A DNA stretch of 64,000 nt, taken from positions 756,501-820,500 of the forward strand of contig OZ026847.1 of assembly GCA_964023205.1 (NCBI GenBank), written 5' to 3'. Of this stretch, positions 60,608 to 64,000 are shown one piece after another. Source of the stretch: Lutraria lutraria. Its lineage: Eukaryota; Mollusca; Bivalvia; Venerida; Mactridae. Numbering within the stretch: position 1 is the stretch's first letter; each line of letters starts with the position of its first letter. The notes beneath the pieces are model-generated. The model saw only the letters and a program-made list of their open reading frames with translations, was not told the DNA's origin and ran no database searches. A program made the translations under genes and the position numbers.

Positions 60608-61126
60608 TCAAACACTAGCAAGCAGATGGGCTTTGACGGTGGACTTAAACTGGGGGAGGTTCTTATCTTCCCTTATATGCTGTGGCATTTCATTCCAGAG
60701 GGAGCAACCTTGACAAGCAAATGATCGTTTACCAAAACCCATAACCTTGGGTAGACAGAATCTTCCAGTGTCTGTAAATGAATCATTGGAAGCATCAACT
60801 GACACTCTGAACCTAGTGGAATAGTTATGAACTGAACTAAGTGGAATGAAATGCTCATTTAGGTAACCTGGGTCTCTACCACTGTAAATTTTGAACACAT
60901 GACACAACATGATTTGATCAACCTTTTTGAGACAGGTAACCAGTTCAGCTTGACAAAATGACTTTGATCAATATGAGCTCTTGCTTCTAGATCTAACACA
61001 AATCTGATCATTTTGTTTTGGGTGACCTGTACCTTGTTCCTAAGTTCCCGAGTCAAGCTGCTGTTATACCAAACTGAACCATAGTCAAAATGACACTGAA
61101 TAAGGGATAACATTAGAACCAAAAAT
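60608..61126 (-). pseudogene. 5'-truncated LINE: C-terminal end of reverse transcriptase ORF
   Basis: The minus strand encodes SLIQCHFDYGSVWYNSSL, then QVTQNKMIRFVL and LNWLPVSKRL. After a one-base shift near 60925 (an A-run) it continues MLCHVFKIYSG, YSTRFRVS, GKRSFACQGCSLWNEMP and a TAG stop at 60608. The order YG..W, LQ..QN..R, LNWLP..R, Y.TR and WN.LP is the usual C-terminal sequence of Jockey/CR1/RTE-like non-LTR retrotransposon ORF2. The polymerase core is absent, so the copy is 5'-truncated and inactive. Confidence 0.85.
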
Positions 61127-61194
61127 ACAACAGCTAGGATATCATAACTTGGCAGTCAATTTCGATTGTCGTGATTGTAATGTTTATATCAGTG

Positions 61195-61470
61195 TACACA
61201 GTATATCACTTACACCGCACGTAGCACAGTATATCACCGCACGTAGCACAGTATATCACCGCACGTAGCACAGTATATCACCGCACGTAGCACAGTATAT
61301 CACCGCACGTAGCACAGTATGTACAGCATATCACCGCACGTAGCACAGTATATCACCGCATGTAGCACAGTATATCACCGCACGTAGCACAGTATATCAT
61401 CGCACGTAGCACAGTATGTACAGCATATCACCGCACGTAGCACAGTATATCACCGCACGTAGCACAGTAT
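61195..61470. repeat. Minisatellite with 22-bp unit
   Basis: About 12 units of 22 bp contain CACAGTATATCACCGCACGT. Twice a longer variant with TATGTACAGCATATCACC interrupts the array, about 100 bp apart, hinting at duplication of a multi-unit block. It starts 69 bases beyond the truncated end of the neighbouring LINE. Confidence 0.95.
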
Positions 61471-62195
61471 ATTAACTCAAACGATTGCAGAACGTGATAT
61501 GAAATCCACTTTACTAATCTTATTTCATATTAAAAGGATCGCAAGTGATTCCCCTAGGTTGTTAGATTAGTTAGCCGACTAACCGTAATGGTGAACTGTA
61601 ATTATGTAAATCTGAACGACGGCGATGCCATTTTTCGGTCGTGTTAATTAAGGTCAGGAAAGTCTACAAACGCATAGATAAATGAGTTTCCTAAGCGATG
61701 ATAAATGGAGGTTAATTTGTTTTCACATCAATCTACGTCGTGTACCGTTCCAGGAAAACTATCACAGTGACGATAAAACGTTGTCATTTATTATTCAGTA
61801 CCTAATGGCTTAACTATAGTCCGAGATGAATGCTTTAACGAAAGTTTGTGAATACGCAGTAAATATTTTGGACGAGAAATGTTACAGGCCATATACCTTA
61901 TATATATATATAGTTGAATTATATAATAATACCTATGGAATGTTAGTAATTTTTCATTATCAATTTGCTTGACTCGGATATATTTTTCTAGACGAATTAT
62001 ACTTACGAGTATTTGTTTATTATAGCTGTTTGCGAGTACTTAGTGTATTGTCTATTACTAGTTTGGCTTATCCTGGCCATTTGATTGGCTAATGGTGATT
62101 TCGGTCATTTTTGATTGGTCAATCAATGGACTGGCTATTCGTCGCGTTACCTGTCATGTTTGACTGAATCTGTTCGTCTGCTCTGTTGTTGACTA

Positions 62196-63985
62196 TTGTT
62201 GTTTGTACTCGAATTAAATTTTGGAAACATTTCCCAAAATAATACTGATGATAATAATTTGTCTACTAATCGCCAGTTATGGGATGAAAAACGAAGTGAA
62301 CAATTTATTACAAACATAAGTCAAGAGCACGTCGACTTAATATATACAGAACTATGCGATATTGAGGCGTCGCCCGAAATAACGCCCAAATCAATTAACA
62401 AAATAGTAACAAACATATGTGATTTATACCACGAAAGTATAGAAAATAGTTTTATTTCTAAACCAAAATCTCAAAAATCAAACTATAATAATAAAACTCA
62501 AATGCCATCTTGGTTTAACAACAAATGTAAGATAGCCAGACGTAACTTTCATACGGCTAAATATAGCTATAAATTACGGGAAAAAAAACAACATTAACAA
62601 AGTAAATATGAAGTATAAATCAAAAGAATATAAAAAAATATTGAGAGAAAACTTTAAGTCTTTCAAATGTAAAACAGCGGAAAAGTTAAAAAACATGAGT
62701 AAATGCAATCCTAAAACATTTTGGAAAATTTTGAACGGCAAAAACATTTTAAATTAATGAATAGTCAAAGCGATGATGAAGGCGATCAAGAATATATGCA
62801 TCCGACATTTAATTACGATACCTCCTTACTCGATAATGATATCTCTATAGAAGTGATTTCAATGGCTATAAACTCCTTAAACAACAATAAAGCGTGTGGT
62901 ATAGACGAAATATTGAATGAGCACTTAAAAAACACATTTCAAATATTAAAACATATTTATCATAAACTGTTTAACATGGTTTTTAAAACGGGTATCATAT
63001 CCGATAGCTGGACCGTAGGAGTTATAAATCCAATATATAAAAACAAAGGCGACGCGACAGAAGCAGTCAACTACAGGCCGATCACTCTCTTAAGTTGTTT
63101 CGGAAAATTATTCACTTCCGTCTTAAATAACCGTCTCCAAAAATTTACTGAAACAAATAATATCATTAATGACTGCCACGCAGGTTTCCGTAAATATGGT
63201 TATAGATTTGATACGGAACAGTCGAAAAAAACTATTCTGTGCCTTTATAATTGACCTGAACAGTGCCTTTGACACGATAAGTAGACCAAATTTATGGATG
63301 AAATTGCAACAATACGGCATGGACGAAAACGGTTGATTTCTTCAAGTTGTTAAAAGCCTATACAATATGCGAAATCTTGTGTTTCGGTAGATTCACATAG
63401 ATCAACCTTTTTCCCAAGTTCAATCGGAGTTAGACAAGGTGAAAATTTATCTCCGCTACTTTTTTCAATATCTAAATGACTTAAATGACTTTTTTGAAAA
63501 TAACGACATAAATGATATTTAAACTTTTAAGACCAAATTTAAACCAAACCACTCAACGTTTACTCCGAAGTGTAATAAACACAAAGTGTTAGAATCACAG
63601 AAAATATTGAATTTTTGTTTGTTTGTTTTTTTGTCAATTTTGTGGAAACACATCCAATATTCCTCACGCAATTAAAAAACAACATTTGAAAACAAATGTC
63701 ATTTGGAGAGCAGCAGAAGGATAAAACATTCTACATTACAGTATCATACACACATATATCTTGGTTTTATTGCCAATGAAAAATGTAAAATACAACATTA
63801 AACTGCGCGGAATGAATTTTTCCAACATTCGAGGGAAACGGAAAACCATATTTTCAACATTGTTAATTTTTGTCAATATGTGTTGTTTAAATGGTGATGA
63901 ATACCTTACAAGTAAACACGTGTTCTATTCTGTTGATAGTATTTTGAACTGTTATCTCAGTCCAACTCTACTACGTAAATGACCA
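62196..63985 (+). pseudogene. Degenerate LINE reverse-transcriptase ORF
   Basis: The plus strand carries scattered blocks of a non-LTR retrotransposon ORF2 in changing frames. They are MPSWFNNKCKIARRNFHTAK (linker before RT), MAINSLNNNKACGIDEILNE and GVINPIYKNKGDA, then VNYRPITLLSCFGKLFTSVL and DCHAGFRK. Motif A reads FIIDLNSAFDTISRP with its Asp intact, followed by VRQGENLSPLLFS, and near 63750 YLGFIANEKCK. The block expected between SPLLFS and YLG, which carries the second catalytic Asp pair (xADD), is not found. At least four frameshifts are needed to read the blocks, so it is dead. The 3' end runs towards the window edge and may continue past it. Style suggests the CR1/L2/Jockey side of LINEs, not firmly. 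Confidence 0.8.
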
Positions 63986-64000
63986 CAGGCGAACATTTTG

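Noticed and set aside
62080..62150. CCAAT-box cluster (GATTGGCTAATG, GATTGGTCAATC) as a promoter for the LINE
   Set aside because: The downstream LINE is dead and fragmentary, and such words are common by chance; no TATA or start-site evidence.
1..64000. CRISPR array, prokaryotic operon or defence cassette
   Set aside because: Repeats here are tandem without unique spacers, genes have introns, and the content is eukaryotic transposons and minisatellites.

Overview
This window is eukaryotic nuclear DNA, most probably from a bivalve mollusc. It is AT-rich and gene-poor, with GT/AG-bounded exons, many tRNA-derived SINEs and decayed non-LTR and Ty3/gypsy retrotransposons. Two elements begin with an AGGGCCA-NGA-TGGCCCT hairpin followed by GCTCACC and carry a tandem-repeat core, an arrangement I associate with pearl-type elements of bivalves. 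The species cannot be named from sequence alone.

Layout: 1-9.5 kb is non-coding DNA with SINEs and three small minisatellites (5.2, 6.1 and 7.2 kb). From 9.5 to 15.5 kb lies the 3' end of one minus-strand gene: three exons at 15357-15480, 11554-11757 and 9544-10707 join in a consistent reading frame into about 496 C-terminal residues. The product is acidic and Ser/Asn-rich, looks like a receptor cytoplasmic tail, and belongs to no family I recognise. A GA-rich minisatellite (12.9-14.15 kb) and a MITE sit in its introns. From 21.73 to 32.62 kb is a minisatellite of about 10.9 kb built on a 28-bp unit, with higher-order segmental copies. An isolated exon-like segment (32730-32899, minus) follows, then a 1.5-kb array of a 30-bp unit that is open on both strands.

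From 40 to 50 kb is a nested transposon complex. An old repeat copy is split by a truncated LINE with a 14-bp target-site duplication, and is followed by a 5.3-kb inverted-repeat element that itself contains a pearl/Helentron-like insertion. From 50.2 to 54.4 kb is a broken Ty3/gypsy retrotransposon on the minus strand with one LTR and a primer-binding site. From 55 to 64 kb are a further SINE, a mariner-like transposon remnant with long inverted repeats, a second MITE of the 14.5-kb family, two decayed LINEs and a 22-bp minisatellite.

Most long open frames here are artefacts of tandem repeats whose units lack stop codons. The only host coding sequence I can support is the three-exon gene tail and, less surely, the exon at 32.7 kb. 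I see no operon, CRISPR array, defence cassette or free-standing RNA gene. The most unusual content is the set of higher-order minisatellites and the layered transposon nest, whose insertion order can be read from the sequence.
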